Origin: Bacteroidota bacterium
GTDB lineage: Bacteria; Bacteroidota; Bacteroidia; Bacteroidales; FEN-979
Direction: 5' to 3'
NCBI GenBank assembly: GCA_026391775.1
Contig: JAPLDK010000008.1
Coordinates: 1-36,083, forward strand
DNA: 36,083 bases
Shown here: positions 35,279 through 36,083 of the stretch, piece by piece
Layout: each line of letters opens with the position of its first letter
Numbering within the stretch: the first letter of the stretch is position 1
Notes under the pieces: model-generated
Database searches by the model: none
The model's input: only the letters and a program-made list of their open reading frames with translations
What the model was told of the DNA's origin: nothing
Made by a program: the position numbers and the translations under genes

Positions 35279-35404
35279 TTACATCTTAATGAATTTCTCT
35301 CGATAAATTATTTGATTGCGATTTTTTAACATAACGATATATATTCCCGGAGTTAAATTCTTTGTGTTAATTTTTTCTTTATTCCAAAACTCCCTCCCAA
35401 GCTT
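35279..35404 (-). pseudogene. Orphan T9SS type-A sorting-domain tail
   Basis: A 41-codon open segment ending in TAA reads KLGREFWNKEKINTKN, then LTPGIYIVMLKNRNQIIYRE and KFIKM. This is the last third of a T9SS type-A sorting domain (LGRE, then NLTPGIYIV, then a lysine-rich terminal strand). It has no upstream domain in frame. The 3' part of the beta-barrel gene (35353-35925) overlaps its first 52 bp in another frame. It looks like a remnant of a secreted-protein gene brought next to the barrel gene by recombination or a frameshift. It is not counted as a working gene. Confidence 0.6.
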
Positions 35405-35925
35405 AACCCAAACCATGGAGAGAAAGTGATTGATTTAATATTTGATTCAGAAATAGTATAGAAGTAATAGGGAGCAAAAGTCATCCGAACCAGAAAGCCA
35501 TTTTTAGCTTGGATTCGAATTCCAATCATTGCTGTCGGTATTATACCAGAACTATAATTCCAAGGTTGTTTATTTGGTTCGTATTCTTTTTGACTTCCTA
35601 TTCTTAAAAATTCTGCTCCTATGCCCATTTCCAAAGCAAAAGAGTGATACACCTGGAAAATTCCATTTGCCAGTAATGGGACACTTAACAAACTATTTCC
35701 CATAAATTGGCCATAACCAATTCCAATTCTTCCAGAAAAGTAAAAAAAGTTCTTATTTATAAAAATTCTTTCATAATTAGCTGATCCAAAATAAATTGAA
35801 TTACCAGCGATTTCAATAAAAACACTGTTATTAGGAAAAGCTCTAATTGAAGTTAAAACAGTATCCTGTCCATTACATGCACATGAAATAATTAGAATAA
35901 TAGTAATGATTGATATACGTTTCAT
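35353..35925 (-). CDS. Small outer membrane beta-barrel-like protein, unknown
   Basis: A 190-residue protein with an exported N-terminus, MKRISIITIILIISCACNGQ. Cleavage could be by signal peptidase I after NGQ or, less likely, at a lipobox ending in C15. The mature part has alternating strands with aromatic girdle residues (FIEIAGNSIYFGSANYERIF, GRIGIGYGQFMGN, VRMTFAPYYFYTI, FSPWFGLSLGGSFG), as expected of a small 8-strand barrel. No family is recognised. The last nine residues (KKKLTQRI region) overlap, in another frame, an orphan T9SS sorting tail, so the natural C-terminus may have been altered. The gene is AT-rich like the rest of the 34-36 kb tract. Confidence 0.6.
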   Translation of the reverse strand: MKRISIITIILIISCACNGQDTVLTSIRAFPNNSVFIEIAGNSIYFGSANYERIFINKNFFYFSGRIGIGYGQFMGNSLLSVPLLANGIFQVYHSFALEMGIGAEFLRIGSQKEYEPNKQPWNYSSGIIPTAMIGIRIQAKNGFLVRMTFAPYYFYTISESNIKSITFSPWFGLSLGGSFGIKKKLTQRI

Positions 35926-35963
35926 AAAAAAAATGAATAGCAGTTAGCGATTTGTTGAACTAA

Positions 35964-35981
35964 ATCCCACTCTCGTGGGAT
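35964..35981. terminator. Perfect hairpin ATCCCAC/GTGGGAT
   Basis: A 7-bp perfect stem (ATCCCAC, loop TCTC, GTGGGAT) lies 38 bp upstream of the leftward beta-barrel gene. It is flanked by a further inverted pair, ACTAAAT and ATTTAGT. It could be a terminator for a gene outside the window, or the end of a mobile element. No long T-run follows on either strand. Confidence 0.4.
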
Positions 35982-36006
35982 AGCTATGAACAAATTTAGT
36001 AAAATA

Positions 36007-36066
36007 GTACTGAGCAGGGAGTGAACGCTCCCTTAAATTTAGTTTTTAACCTAAAAATCTCAGTAC
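36007..36066. repeat. Nested inverted repeats before an edge gene
   Basis: An outer perfect 8-bp pair, GTACTGAG (36007-36014) and CTCAGTAC (36059-36066), encloses an inner hairpin GGGAG-TGAACG-CTCCC (36017-36032). The right outer arm ends two bases before an ATG at 36068. Such a leader could be an attenuation structure or an insertion-sequence terminus; the sequence alone does not decide. Confidence 0.45.
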
Positions 36067-36067
36067 C

Positions 36068-36083
36068 ATGAAAAGAAATGAAC
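36068..36083 (+). CDS. Start of a gene running off the window (first five codons)
   Basis: An ATG followed by AAA AGA AAT GAA reads M-K-R-N-E and continues past the window edge. It is preceded by the nested inverted repeats and an AT-rich leader. The identity cannot be told; a transposase is possible given the structured leader and the decayed neighbourhood, but this is only a guess. Confidence 0.25.

Noticed and set aside
35073-35306. Plus-strand open frame of 77 codons
   Set aside because: The minus strand here carries recognisable protein remnants; the plus-strand product is serine/phenylalanine-rich shadow sequence.

Overview
The window looks like chromosome from a free-living or gut-type Bacteroidota (Bacteroidetes). 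The evidence is two proteins with type IX secretion (T9SS) sorting domains (one type B, one type A), a carboxypeptidase-regulatory-like/DUF5686 protein, a Reg_prop/Y_Y_Y periplasmic sensor kinase, Bacteroidota-style secreted glycosidases, and almost no Shine-Dalgarno sequences. The species cannot be named from this sequence alone. No rRNA, tRNA or CRISPR array was seen.

Region 1 (1-12.1 kb) is mostly housekeeping. A partial DUF5686-type gene diverges from a plus-strand run: FadL-like outer membrane protein, THUMP-domain RNA methyltransferase, 6-phosphofructokinase and PriA helicase. Facing it is a compact minus-strand run: glyA, a SixA-like histidine phosphatase, polyphosphate kinase 1 and an FtsB/DivIC-like protein. 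A T9SS type-B cargo protein follows, preceded by a heptamer tandem repeat.

Region 2 (12.1-17.3 kb) is a signalling locus. A 1043-residue propeller sensor histidine kinase is followed, 18 bp later, by a REC-HisKA-HATPase-REC hybrid protein. Neither has a recognisable DNA-binding output. A divergent 105-residue protein of unknown family lies next to them.

Region 3 (17.3-30.8 kb) is a glycan-degradation block: sialate O-acetylesterase family esterase, GH29 alpha-L-fucosidase, GH38-like alpha-mannosidase and a formylglycine-type sulfatase. It is interleaved with carA-carB. The GH29, GH38, carA and carB genes overlap head to tail by 8, 11 and 4 bp, so carbohydrate scavenging and carbamoyl-phosphate synthesis appear to share one transcript. 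CarA and CarB look more like the eukaryotic CAD/CPS form than the usual bacterial form. There is no SusC/SusD pair in view.

Region 4 (30.8-36.1 kb) is accessory and decayed. It has a LEA-type lipoprotein, remains of a frameshifted gene and a T9SS type-A protein. From about 33.9 kb it becomes a clearly more AT-rich tract of gene scraps: an antitoxin-like gene broken by a TAA codon, a SAM methyltransferase bracketed by two attC-like imperfect inverted repeats, an N-terminal scrap of a larger protein ending at one of those repeats, an orphan T9SS tail out of frame behind a small beta-barrel gene, and hairpins before a gene that starts at the window edge. The most novel possibility is that this tract is a cassette array or a recombination hot spot related to chromosomal integrons. 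That rests on hairpin geometry and truncated reading frames, not on a visible integrase.
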